Below are positions 24,831 to 32,669 of a stretch of 64,000 bases of DNA, in pieces. Source of the DNA: Arthrobacter sp. ES3-54 (GTDB lineage Bacteria; Actinomycetota; Actinomycetes; Actinomycetales; Micrococcaceae). The position numbers were made by a program, and so were the translations under genes. The stretch is from NCBI RefSeq assembly GCF_029504395.1, contig NZ_JAQFIF010000011.1, forward strand, positions 1 to 64,000, given 5' to 3'. Numbering within the stretch: the stretch's first letter is position 1; each line of letters starts with the position of its first letter. The notes under the pieces were generated by a model. The model ran no database searches. It saw nothing but the letters and a program-made list of their open reading frames with translations, and was not told the origin of the DNA.

Positions 24831-25280
24831 ATGGCCGCGAACCGCACACTGAAAACGACAAGCAAGTCGCCGGCCACCACGCTGGCCTGGCTCATCCTGC
24901 TCGCCTCCGCCGTGCTGGAGGCGGTCTGGGCCACGGCCCTGGGCCTCTCCGACGGCTTCACCCGCCCGCTGCCCACCCTCGTGTTCGCGCTAACCGCGAC
25001 CCTGAGCATGGTGGGGCTGGGCATGGCCGTGAAACGCATTCCGCTCGGCACCGCCTACGCCGTCTGGGTGGGGATCGGCGCGGCCCTGACGGTCGGCTGG
25101 GCGATGGCCACCGGCGTCGAACCGGCCAGCCCGCTCAAACTGTTCTTCATCGCGGGGATCGTCGGCTGCGCGGCGGGCCTGAAGCTCCTGCCGGCCGGGA
25201 AGTCCGGGGCATCCCCGGCGACCGAACCGGCGACGGAGACACAGCAGCCGCCCTCCCCCGCGGAAACTCCCCGCGTTTAA
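24831..25280 (+). CDS. SMR exporter subunit, partner of the preceding gene
   Basis: A 149-residue SMR protein with four helices, the conserved LLASAVLEAVWATAL segment (membrane Glu near residue 30) and IPLGTAYAVWVGIGAALTVGW. Compared with its neighbour it has about 18 extra N-terminal residues and a polar Pro/Thr/Glu-rich C-terminal tail of about 30 residues. The two-residue spacing to the first SMR gene implies translational coupling and a heteromeric antiporter. Confidence 0.9.
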   Translation: MAANRTLKTTSKSPATTLAWLILLASAVLEAVWATALGLSDGFTRPLPTLVFALTATLSMVGLGMAVKRIPLGTAYAVWVGIGAALTVGWAMATGVEPASPLKLFFIAGIVGCAAGLKLLPAGKSGASPATEPATETQQPPSPAETPRV

Positions 25281-25324
25281 GCCAGTACGACGGCGCGTCC
25301 CCCGCGGCGCGCCGTCGTACTGGC
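25281..25324 (+). terminator. Strong hairpin after the SMR pair
   Basis: Arms of 17 bp (25281-25297 and 25308-25324, starting GCCAGTACGACGG) pair perfectly around a ten-base loop directly after the stop codon. There is no T-tract, as is common for actinobacterial terminators. Confidence 0.7.
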
Positions 25325-25457
25325 CGCGCAACAGTCAAAGGCGGGGGGATCGTCCGTCGGGCAAACAACCGACGGCCGGAATAGCCGCGCGCACCCCGGG
25401 GTTCTTGGCAGGGACGGAACTACTCCGGACCTACTCAGTGCGCGAATGGAGACCCCC

Positions 25458-26468
25458 ATGAATGCAGTAACAGTCCAGCTCGGCGACGACCTGTTGGTCA
25501 GCCCGCTGGGGTTCGGCGGCATGGCCCTGACCCCTGTGTACGGCGAGGTGGACCCGGCCGAGGCCCTGCGGACCCTGCATCACGCGGTGGATGCCGGTGT
25601 CAGCTTCATCGACACGGCGGACATCTACGGCGGCGGCAGCAACGAGGAGCTGATTGCCCGGCTGCTCAAGGAACGCCGCGGCGAAGTCCAGCTGGCCACC
25701 AAGTTCGGCCTCGTGGGCAATCCCTCGGCGGGCTACACGGACATCCGCGGCGATGCCGCCTACGTGAAACAGGCGGTGGACCGCAGCCTGCAACGGCTGG
25801 GCACCGACTCGATCGACCTGTACTACATGCACCGCCGTGACCTCCGCGTTCCGATAGTGGAAACCGTGGAGGCCATGGCGGGGCTGGTGCAGGCCGGCAA
25901 GGTGCGGCATCTGGGCCTGTCAGAGGTGACGGCCGAGGAGCTGCGCGCGGCCAGCAGCATCCACCCGATCGCCGCGGTCCAGAGCGAATGGTCCATCTGG
26001 AGCCGCGACGTGGAACGCAACGTGGTTCCCGCCGCCGCCGAACTCGGGGTGGGTTTTGTGCCCTATTCGCCGCTGGGCCGGGGATTCCTCACCGGCACCG
26101 TGGACGCCTCGACGCTGGGCAGCAACGACTTCCGCCGCAATATCCCGCGCTTCGCCGCGGACGCTGCGGGCGCCAACCAGGGTGTGGTGGCCGCCGTGCG
26201 GGCGGTCGCCGCGGAACTGAGCGTTGCCAGGCGGGCTGCAACTCCCGCCCAGGTGGCGCTGGCCTGGCTGCTCGCGCAGGGCCGGAAGCTGGGGCTGCCT
26301 GTGGTCCCCATCCCCGGCACGCGCAGGGCGGACCGGATCGACGAAAACCTGGGCGCCCTGGCGCTCGAGTTCACCGCAGCGCAACTGAAGACGCTCGACG
26401 CCGCAGCGGACGCCGTCGTCGGCTCCCGTTCCGCGGACCCCAACTGGGTGTCCCAGGGCCGTGAATAG
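25458..26468 (+). CDS. Aldo/keto reductase
   Basis: A 336-residue (beta/alpha)8 NADPH-dependent carbonyl reductase. The catalytic set is visible: Asp and Tyr in FIDTADIYGGGSNEE, Lys in LATKFG, and His in YYMHRRD. Cofactor motifs include VGFVPYSPLGRGFL and the C-terminal VPIPGTRRADRIDENL, typical of the AKR13/14-type group. Start chosen at ATG 25458, preceded by GGAGA. It is monocistronic, followed after 21 bp by an MBL gene with its own promoter. Substrate unknown. Confidence 0.9.
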   Translation: MNAVTVQLGDDLLVSPLGFGGMALTPVYGEVDPAEALRTLHHAVDAGVSFIDTADIYGGGSNEELIARLLKERRGEVQLATKFGLVGNPSAGYTDIRGDAAYVKQAVDRSLQRLGTDSIDLYYMHRRDLRVPIVETVEAMAGLVQAGKVRHLGLSEVTAEELRAASSIHPIAAVQSEWSIWSRDVERNVVPAAAELGVGFVPYSPLGRGFLTGTVDASTLGSNDFRRNIPRFAADAAGANQGVVAAVRAVAAELSVARRAATPAQVALAWLLAQGRKLGLPVVPIPGTRRADRIDENLGALALEFTAAQLKTLDAAADAVVGSRSADPNWVSQGRE

Positions 26469-26476
26469 CGCCTCCG

Positions 26477-26482
26477 TAGACT
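26477..26482 (+). promoter_or_regulatory. -10 box of a leaderless promoter (TAGACT)
   Basis: TAGACT lies seven bases before the ATG at 26490, consistent with a leaderless transcript; GGAG in the gap could alternatively act as a weak ribosome-binding site. Confidence 0.45.
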
Positions 26483-26489
26483 GGAGCCC

Positions 26490-27140
26490 ATGGACTCGCT
26501 CATTCACTCGTTACGTGACATCACCATCCGCCGGATTTCGGTCAGCGAGATGGACAACAATGTGTACCTGCTCACGGCCAAGGCGTCCGGCGCGCAGCTC
26601 CTGATCGATGCGGCCGATGATCTGGCCGCCATCCAGGGGCTGCTCGCGGACGCCGTCGCGGATACATCCGCGACGCCGAAGCTGGCGCTGATCGCCACCA
26701 CCCACCGGCACTGGGACCACGTCCGGGCGCTGCCCGGCCTGGTGGCAGCCACGGGTGTGAAAACGGCGGCCGGGACAGAGGATGCCTCGGAGCTTCCGGT
26801 GCCGGTGGATGTACTGCTGAATCACGGGGACGTCGGCAACTTCGACGGCTTCGACGTGACGGCAGTGCATCTGCGCGGCCACACTCCGGGCTCGATCGCA
26901 CTTGTGTACCAGGACCCGGCGGGGCCGGCACACATCTTTTCCGGCGATTCGCTGTTCCCGGGAGGGGTAGGCAACACGCAGAAGGATCCGGCGCGGTTTG
27001 CCCAGCTGATCACCGATGTCAGCGAGCGGCTGTTCGACGTGTATCCGGATGACACCGTGGTGCATCCGGGCCACGGCAAGCCCACCACCCTCGGTGCGGA
27101 GCGCCCGCACCTGGAAGAGTGGGGCGCCCGCGGCTGGTAA
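26490..27140 (+). CDS. Metallo-beta-lactamase-fold hydrolase, glyoxalase-II-like
   Basis: A 216-residue MBL-fold enzyme. The zinc motif THRHWDH (about 71-77) is followed by the later metal His in GHTPGS, the bridging Asp in FSGDSLFPGG and the final His in VVHPGHGKPT. The pattern fits hydroxyacylglutathione-hydrolase-like thioesterases, which in actinobacteria may act on mycothiol adducts (known in the family, inferred here). It is cytoplasmic with no signal peptide. Confidence 0.85.
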   Translation: MDSLIHSLRDITIRRISVSEMDNNVYLLTAKASGAQLLIDAADDLAAIQGLLADAVADTSATPKLALIATTHRHWDHVRALPGLVAATGVKTAAGTEDASELPVPVDVLLNHGDVGNFDGFDVTAVHLRGHTPGSIALVYQDPAGPAHIFSGDSLFPGGVGNTQKDPARFAQLITDVSERLFDVYPDDTVVHPGHGKPTTLGAERPHLEEWGARGW

Positions 27141-27203
27141 GGCCTGAAACCTCATCGAGTGCTCCCCACCGGCCCCCTCGCGAGGTTAGGGAGCGGTCGG
27201 GGA

Positions 27204-29126
27204 TTAGCGGCTGCGGCGTTCGTTCGAGGCCGGAGCCGACGCGCGGCGCGGGCCGGCGCCGCGGGCCGGACGGCCTTCGCTGGAGCGACCGTTGCCGCCG
27301 CCTGCGTAGGATCCGCCCGAGGTGCCACCAGTGTTGGAGGACCAGACAGCTGCGCTGCCTCCGGCCTTGCTACCGCCGGACTTGGCGCCGGCTGCGGCGC
27401 GCTGGCCGGTTGCCGGGCGGCCGTTACGCTGGCCGCCGGCCGAAGCGCCGGCGCGGGGTGCGCCGCCGGAGCGGGGAGCGCCACCGGAGCGGGGTGCACC
27501 GCTGCGGGGAGCCGAAGCGCCCCGGGCGTCGCTGCGTCCCTCGGCGGCGCGCCCGTCCGAACCGCGGCCGGCCGCGGCACGGCCGCCGGCTGCCGGAACG
27601 TCGTTGTGGTGCGCGTAGGCGGTGGTGCGGCCACGGCCACGCGCATTCCGGCGCTCGGCGCGCTCGGCTTCGGCGCGGTCCTCGTTCTTCTCCGCGACGC
27701 GCTCTGCAGCGTTGCGGGCAGCCGCCTGGCCTTCATAGGCGACAGCGCGGCGCTCGGCGCGCGGCAGATCGGTGCGGGGAGCCTCGGCTCCGACGCGTCC
27801 GCGTCCGCCACGGCCACCACGGCCACCCGCGGTGGGTGCAGCCTGGGTGGTGCGGCGGGCGCGCTTGCGCTCGGCGTTGGCACCGGTGGAGCTACCGCCG
27901 CCGTGCTGTGCGGCCTTGGCGGCCAGCAGCGCGGCGCGGGTGCGCGGATCGATCTTGTCGGCCATTTCGCCGACCAGTTCAGCAACCAGCGGGGAGTTGG
28001 CGGTGACGCGCTCGAAGTTGACCTCGACGCCGGCAGCCTTCATCAGCTTCTTGACGTCGGACTGCTGCTCGGGCAGGGTCAGCGTGACCACGGTGCCGTC
28101 GGAACCGGCGCGGGCCGTACGGCCTGAGCGGTGCAGGTACGCCTTGTGCTCTGTGGGCGGATCCACGTGGATGACCAGTTCGACGTCGTCGACGTGGACG
28201 CCGCGGGCTGCGACGTCGGTGGCCACCAGGACGCGGACGTCGCCGGAGGAGAACTCGGCCAGGTTCCGGTCACGGGCGTTCTGCGAAAGGTTGCCGTGGA
28301 GATCGACGGCGGGGATGCCCGCGTCCGTCAGGGTCTTGGCCAGCTTGCGGGCGTGGTGCTTGGTGCGCATGAAGAGCACGCGGCGGCCGGCACCGGAAGC
28401 GAGCTCTACGATCAGCTGCTTCTTGACGGTCTGGTCGTTGACCACCAGCACGTGGTGTTCCATGGTGGTCACCGCGGCCTGCGGGTCGTCCACGGAGTGG
28501 GTCAGCGGGTTGGACAGGTAGCGCTGGACGATCTTGTCCACGCCGTTGTCCAGGGTGGCGGAGAACAGCAGGCGCTGGCCCTGGGTGGGGGTCATGTCCA
28601 TGAGCTTCTTGACCACCGGGAGGAAGCCAAGGTCAGCCATGTGGTCGGCCTCGTCCAGGACGGTGATCTCGACTGCTTCGAGGGTCAGGATGCGCTGGCG
28701 GATCAGGTCCTCCAGGCGGCCCGGGCAGGCGATGACGATGTCGACGCCGGCGCGCAGGGCCTTTTCCTGGCGGGCCTGGGAGATGCCGCCGTAGATCACG
28801 GTGGTGGTCAGGCCCATGGCCTTGGCCATCGGCTCGATGGTCGCGTTGATCTGTGTGGCCAGCTCGCGGGTCGGAGCCAGGACCAGGCCCATCGGGCGGC
28901 CGGGCTTGCGGAAGTGCTTGGCTTCCCGCTCGGCGAGTCGTGCCACAAGCGGGATGGCGAATGCGATGGTCTTGCCGGAGCCGGTGCGGCCGCGGCCCAG
29001 GACGTCGCGTCCGGACAGGGTGTCAGGGAGTGTCTTGACCTGGATCGGGAAGGGCTCCACGATCCCCTGGGCGGTCAGGGTGTCGGCAAGTGCTTTGGGC
29101 GTGCCGAGGGCAGCGAATGTAGTCAT
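27204..29126 (-). CDS. DEAD-box RNA helicase with an Arg/Gly-rich tail
   Basis: A 640-residue ATP-dependent RNA helicase. In order: Q motif FPIQ (26-30), Walker A GRGRTGSGKT (44-53), PTRELATQI, motif II LDEADHM, motif III SAT, the second RecA domain (VLVATDVAARGVHV) and HRSGRTAR. From about residue 410 the tail is low-complexity and rich in Arg, Gly, Ala and Ser (repeated RSGGAPR), likely an RNA-binding disordered region. Start at ATG 29126; a TTG three codons earlier is less likely. The 344-nt upstream gap suggests a long 5' leader, as is common for cold-induced helicases. Confidence 0.95.
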   Translation of the reverse strand: MTTFAALGTPKALADTLTAQGIVEPFPIQVKTLPDTLSGRDVLGRGRTGSGKTIAFAIPLVARLAEREAKHFRKPGRPMGLVLAPTRELATQINATIEPMAKAMGLTTTVIYGGISQARQEKALRAGVDIVIACPGRLEDLIRQRILTLEAVEITVLDEADHMADLGFLPVVKKLMDMTPTQGQRLLFSATLDNGVDKIVQRYLSNPLTHSVDDPQAAVTTMEHHVLVVNDQTVKKQLIVELASGAGRRVLFMRTKHHARKLAKTLTDAGIPAVDLHGNLSQNARDRNLAEFSSGDVRVLVATDVAARGVHVDDVELVIHVDPPTEHKAYLHRSGRTARAGSDGTVVTLTLPEQQSDVKKLMKAAGVEVNFERVTANSPLVAELVGEMADKIDPRTRAALLAAKAAQHGGGSSTGANAERKRARRTTQAAPTAGGRGGRGGRGRVGAEAPRTDLPRAERRAVAYEGQAAARNAAERVAEKNEDRAEAERAERRNARGRGRTTAYAHHNDVPAAGGRAAAGRGSDGRAAEGRSDARGASAPRSGAPRSGGAPRSGGAPRAGASAGGQRNGRPATGQRAAAGAKSGGSKAGGSAAVWSSNTGGTSGGSYAGGGNGRSSEGRPARGAGPRRASAPASNERRSR

Positions 29127-29470
29127 GTGTTTCAAGGTCTTTCAGGCGGTATCCGTGCGGATATCGGCCCCCGATGCCGGTTGGCTCAAGGGTTCGCCGA
29201 AGAAAAGTCAGGTGATCAACCGGGCTGCTGCCAAACTTCAGCAAGCGGCCGCCGGGACCAAATGGAACGCGTTCATCGACGCAGGATGTGCCTCTCACAT
29301 GAAAAAATCCCACTGCCTGCGTGCGAATTCCCGAAGGAATCCGGCAGGGATCCAGAAGACGGACCGAAGCCGGTCAACCGAATCAAAAGTGGGCATCACT
29401 GCACATCAAGTATTAGTACTCTACCACCCGGCAGGGCCGGGGCCCGTATCCGCGGCCGTCGGCCCGGCCC
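29127..29470. other. Helicase leader / intergenic region
   Basis: This 344-bp stretch lies between the helicase start and the upstream small gene on the same strand. It contains a GC-rich inverted repeat near 29435-29470 that could terminate the upstream gene, and an AT-richer patch around 29400-29420 that could hold the helicase promoter. No gene is seen. Confidence 0.4.
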
Positions 29471-29806
29471 CTAGCCCGCCAGGCTGGGTGCCTGGAACAG
29501 CGGCATGTGGGCGGACTGAGAAGATGTGTCCTTGGAGGTGTGAGGGGCTGTGTGCACCGGCGGCCGTGACGCTGCCTTGGCCGAGCCGGGGCCGGCCGGC
29601 CGCAGGATCACGAGCGCCTCGGCGTCGATGAGGCGGCGGGTTCCCGTCCGTGCATCCAGGATCCAGAACAGGTCCACGCCCGTGACGGTCTGGGTTACCG
29701 GGCCCCGATGGAAGAGCTTCCCGTTGTGCCAGGCCTCGATCTCGTCCCCCACGTTCAACTCGGCGGAGCTGTGGATTTTCCGTGCTTCGTCAACGTCCAT
29801 GATCAT
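29471..29806 (-). CDS. Hypothetical small protein
   Basis: A 111-residue protein starting MIMDVDEARKIHSSAELNVGDEIEAWHNGKLFHRG at the ATG at 29806, behind a GGGGGAAGGG site; longer upstream frames lack support. Residues 15-70 look like a small beta-barrel (SH3-like) domain: GDEIEAWHNGKLFHRGPVTQTVTGVDLFWILDARTGTRRLIDAEALVIL. The last 40 residues are low-complexity Ser/Pro/Thr. I do not recognise a family. It is divergent from the methyltransferase pair at 30001. Confidence 0.6.
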   Translation of the reverse strand: MIMDVDEARKIHSSAELNVGDEIEAWHNGKLFHRGPVTQTVTGVDLFWILDARTGTRRLIDAEALVILRPAGPGSAKAASRPPVHTAPHTSKDTSSQSAHMPLFQAPSLAG

Positions 29807-30000
29807 TGCCCTTCCCCCGCGTTCAACCTCTTGTGCCCAGCATTCACGACACAGGTTTCGGATTCGTTTCCGGGGCGTGATTTCTGCGAGTCCCTCCGCC
29901 TGCGCGGCGTTCCAAGGGAAGCCCAAAGCGTGTATTGACCACCTTTGCGTCCCGGAGGAGCATGGTGGGCGGACAAAGTGACGAGAGGAGACGGGGGGCG

Positions 30001-31050
30001 ATGCCGGGAATTCTCGCCGCTGGCTTCTTTCGGGCCATCCAAGTGGCGCTGTTGCCTATAGGGGCGGCCGGTTACGTCGCGACTGTCCCCCGGCTCCTCA
30101 ACTACAGCCGGCGCGCGGGCGTTTCGGCGACAATGTTCGCCTCCCTCTACACGCGCTACATGCAGCACCGGCTGGGGACGAGGCCGGATGAGCCTGCCGC
30201 CCGGCTCATGGCAGTCATGCCGAATGTGTCCCAGGAAGGGTTCCGGCTGGAGACCGCCCCCACGCTCGTGGGACACCTGCTGACGGGCTTCGTTCCCAGA
30301 ATCTACCGCTATCCGTACCAGGGGCAGGCCCCGATGCGCCATCAGGCGACAGCACGGACCAGCTACTACGACGCTGCCCTCCAGCGGCATCTGGCCGGCA
30401 TTGACCAGCTGGTGATCCTCGGGGCAGGATTCGACACCCGTGCGTTCAGGCTGTCACCGGAGGACCGTGTGCGCTGCTTTGAAATCGACCTGCCCCGGAC
30501 GCAGGCCCACAAACTCGCGATGCTCGAGAAAGCGGGTCTGCCGATCCGCCTTTCCACGTACGTGTCCGCCGATTTCGAGACCGAGGACTGGATGGAAAAG
30601 CTTGCGGCGTCAGGCTTCGACCCCGGCAAGCCCGCGTTGTTCCTCTGGGAAGGGGTGACCATGTATCTGGACCGCGACTCGGTCGGGGCCACACTTAGCA
30701 GGATCGCCGGCACCGCCGCCGGCAGCGTCGTGGCCTTTGACTACTTCTCCGGGGAGACCATCGCCTCGCGGTCGCCGTACATGCGGTACGCCCGGGCTGC
30801 CGCGAGATTCGTGGGTGAGCCGCTGACCTTTGGCATCGACAACACTCCCCCCGCCAGGAAGAGCGCTGCGGACTTTGTTGGGTCCTTCGGGTTGGAGCTT
30901 GAGGAGCACAGGAATTTTGGCCGGGAGACCCGACGGCGGTCCGCGCCGGCCGGCTTCGTCACCGCGGTCGTGGCGCCCGCCGTCGACGACGGCCCGCAGG
31001 GAAACAGTCAGCCAAACCTGTCGGAATACCGCGATGAGGGGAAACCATGA
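30001..31050 (+). CDS. SAM-dependent methyltransferase, LCMT family
   Basis: A 349-residue class I methyltransferase of the leucine-carboxyl-methyltransferase type common in actinobacteria. The SAM site is VILGAGFDTRAFRL near 136-149, followed by CFEIDLPRTQAHK, and LFLWEGVTMYL near 215. Start at ATG 30001 after GAGAGGAGACGGGG. The first 40 residues include a hydrophobic segment (ILAAGFFRAIQVALLPIGAAGYVATV), unusual for the family and possibly a membrane anchor. The stop overlaps the next methyltransferase start (ATGA). Confidence 0.85.
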   Translation: MPGILAAGFFRAIQVALLPIGAAGYVATVPRLLNYSRRAGVSATMFASLYTRYMQHRLGTRPDEPAARLMAVMPNVSQEGFRLETAPTLVGHLLTGFVPRIYRYPYQGQAPMRHQATARTSYYDAALQRHLAGIDQLVILGAGFDTRAFRLSPEDRVRCFEIDLPRTQAHKLAMLEKAGLPIRLSTYVSADFETEDWMEKLAASGFDPGKPALFLWEGVTMYLDRDSVGATLSRIAGTAAGSVVAFDYFSGETIASRSPYMRYARAAARFVGEPLTFGIDNTPPARKSAADFVGSFGLELEEHRNFGRETRRRSAPAGFVTAVVAPAVDDGPQGNSQPNLSEYRDEGKP

Positions 31051-31736
31051 CAAAACACAGCCAGGGCCAGAGCCACACCCACGCGCACGACGCCGACGGG
31101 CACGCGGCGCCCGGCACTGCGGCCCAGATGTGGGATGAAAAATACAGCAGCCGGCCCAAGATGTGGAGCGGGGATCCGAATCCGCAACTCGTCGCGGAGG
31201 TGGCGGACCTGCCTCCGGGCGAGGCACTGGATCTGGGGTGCGGCGAGGGTGCGGACGCCATTTGGCTAGCTGCCCGCGGCTGGGCGGTGACTGGCCTGGA
31301 CGTTTCGGCTGTCGCGCTGGAGCGTGCGGCCGCCCACGCCCGGGAACGGGACCAGGACGCCACGATCGAGTGGGTGCAGCAGGATCTTGCCACGTGGGTC
31401 CCGGACCGATTGTTCGATCTCGTCACGGCCCAGTTCCTGCATTCCACCCAGATGCCGTGGCAGCAGGCGCTGCAGCTCGCCGCCGCCGCGGTCCGGACCG
31501 GCGGGACGCTGCTGATCGTCGGCCATCACCCCGACAGGCTGCCTCCGTGGGGCGCACACCATACGCCGGAGAAGTTCTTCACCGCCGAGGACCTTGCCCG
31601 GGAGCTCCGGATCGAGGAGCCACTGTGGCGCGTCGAGGTCCTGGACAGCCGGCAACGCAGCGCCATCGGACCCGAGGGCGAGGCCGTGTCCCTCACCGAT
31701 GCCGTGCTGCGGGCCACGCGCCTGGCCGCCCAGTAG
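31047..31736 (+). CDS. Class I SAM-dependent methyltransferase
   Basis: A 229-residue methyltransferase of the TehB/thiopurine-like type. It has a His-rich N-terminus (HSQGQSHTHAHDADGHAAPG), then WDEKYSSRPKMWSGDPNPQLV, SAM motif I ALDLGCGEGADAIWLA (60-75) and LDVSAVALERA. Substrate could be a toxic anion or small thiol. The His-rich leader may bind metal; this is inference. It starts inside the stop codon of the previous methyltransferase, so the pair is co-translated. Confidence 0.8.
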   Translation: MTKHSQGQSHTHAHDADGHAAPGTAAQMWDEKYSSRPKMWSGDPNPQLVAEVADLPPGEALDLGCGEGADAIWLAARGWAVTGLDVSAVALERAAAHARERDQDATIEWVQQDLATWVPDRLFDLVTAQFLHSTQMPWQQALQLAAAAVRTGGTLLIVGHHPDRLPPWGAHHTPEKFFTAEDLARELRIEEPLWRVEVLDSRQRSAIGPEGEAVSLTDAVLRATRLAAQ

Positions 31737-31949
31737 GCTGCCGGGCAATCGGTCGAGGGAGCGACCCCGGAAATCATGGACGCCGCGAACCGGTCCTCGG
31801 AATCGATCCATTGCTGGGCCATCCACTCCCGGTTCGGGTCCGATTCACCAGTGGCACCAGGGCTAAGTGGCTGGACCCAACCGCGCCCGTTGGCCCGGTT
31901 GGACGAACAGCAACACCGCATGAGCTAGGAATCATGGGAAGGGAACATC

Positions 31950-32135
31950 ATGGGAATCGACGGCAAGGCCAACCTCACGGTCATCCACCACATCGGCGCA
32001 GCCAAAGAAGGTAAAGAAGGTACCGGCAAGATGACGGGCGATGAGGACCTCAAGCGCGACGCCCGGCATGAGCAGGCCCAGGCCAAGCTGCAGGAGGCCG
32101 GCGAACGGGCCGAGGACGGCTTCGCGAAGGAGTAG
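31950..32135 (+). CDS. CsbD-like stress protein
   Basis: A 61-residue charged protein. Its second half (KEGKEGTGKMTGDEDLKRDARHEQAQAKLQEAGERAEDGF) has the CsbD pattern GKxTGDExLxxxGxxxxxxGxxxxAxEx. CsbD proteins accumulate under general stress and have no known activity. A GAAGGGAA site precedes the ATG. The 213-bp gap upstream contains no gene I can support. Confidence 0.75.
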   Translation: MGIDGKANLTVIHHIGAAKEGKEGTGKMTGDEDLKRDARHEQAQAKLQEAGERAEDGFAKE

Positions 32136-32669
32136 CGGGCGCAACTGAGCTGGAGAAACTGAACCGCGCAACAAAACGGCCCAACTGACCAGCAGAACCG
32201 AACTGCGCCCCCTAACGGCCCCGCCCACGGCGGGGCCGTTCCGTCGCCGTCGTCGCACCGTTGCCGCGCAAAAAATGTGACAAAAGACAGCGGACGACAA
32301 CTGAAGCTAAGATGGTCGACAGTTGTCGAACCTGCCCCCGGGTGGCTGATTCGCGGAAACGCGCTACCGGAGCGGGAAGAGGGCGGCCGTGCCGGCGTCG
32401 CGTTTTCCCCTAGGGCCTGCGAAGGATGCGGGCTCCGGACCCGCTTCCGCGCCTTCCGGGAGTTCCGTTCCGCCGGCAGCGCCACGGCACATCACCGGCC
32501 GGCCGGGCCCACTGCGGGGGCCGTCGCGACACCAGGGACCACGAAATTCCGGCCCTAACCTTGATTTACCCGCCAAAACTGTTACCTCCGTCACACCCTG
32601 ACGGATCCGTGCGGCCCGCACTGCGCACCCCCCGCCCGCTGCGACCGCCTGTGACAAGGAAGAAGCCTC
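32136..32669. other. 534-bp intergenic region between the CsbD-like gene and the permease
   Basis: It contains the terminator at 32214-32240, the inverted repeat CGACAACTG (32295-32303) / CAGTTGTCG (32320-32328), and TCCGTCA (32587-32593) / TGACGGA (32599-32605), which pair around CACCC close to the permease start and could be an operator. TTGATT at 32561-32566 is a possible -35 box. I see no gene. Confidence 0.5.
32214..32240 (+). terminator. Perfect 12-bp GC-rich hairpin
   Basis: AACGGCCCCGCC and GGCGGGGCCGTT pair perfectly around the loop CAC, about 80 bp after the CsbD-like gene. Confidence 0.75.
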
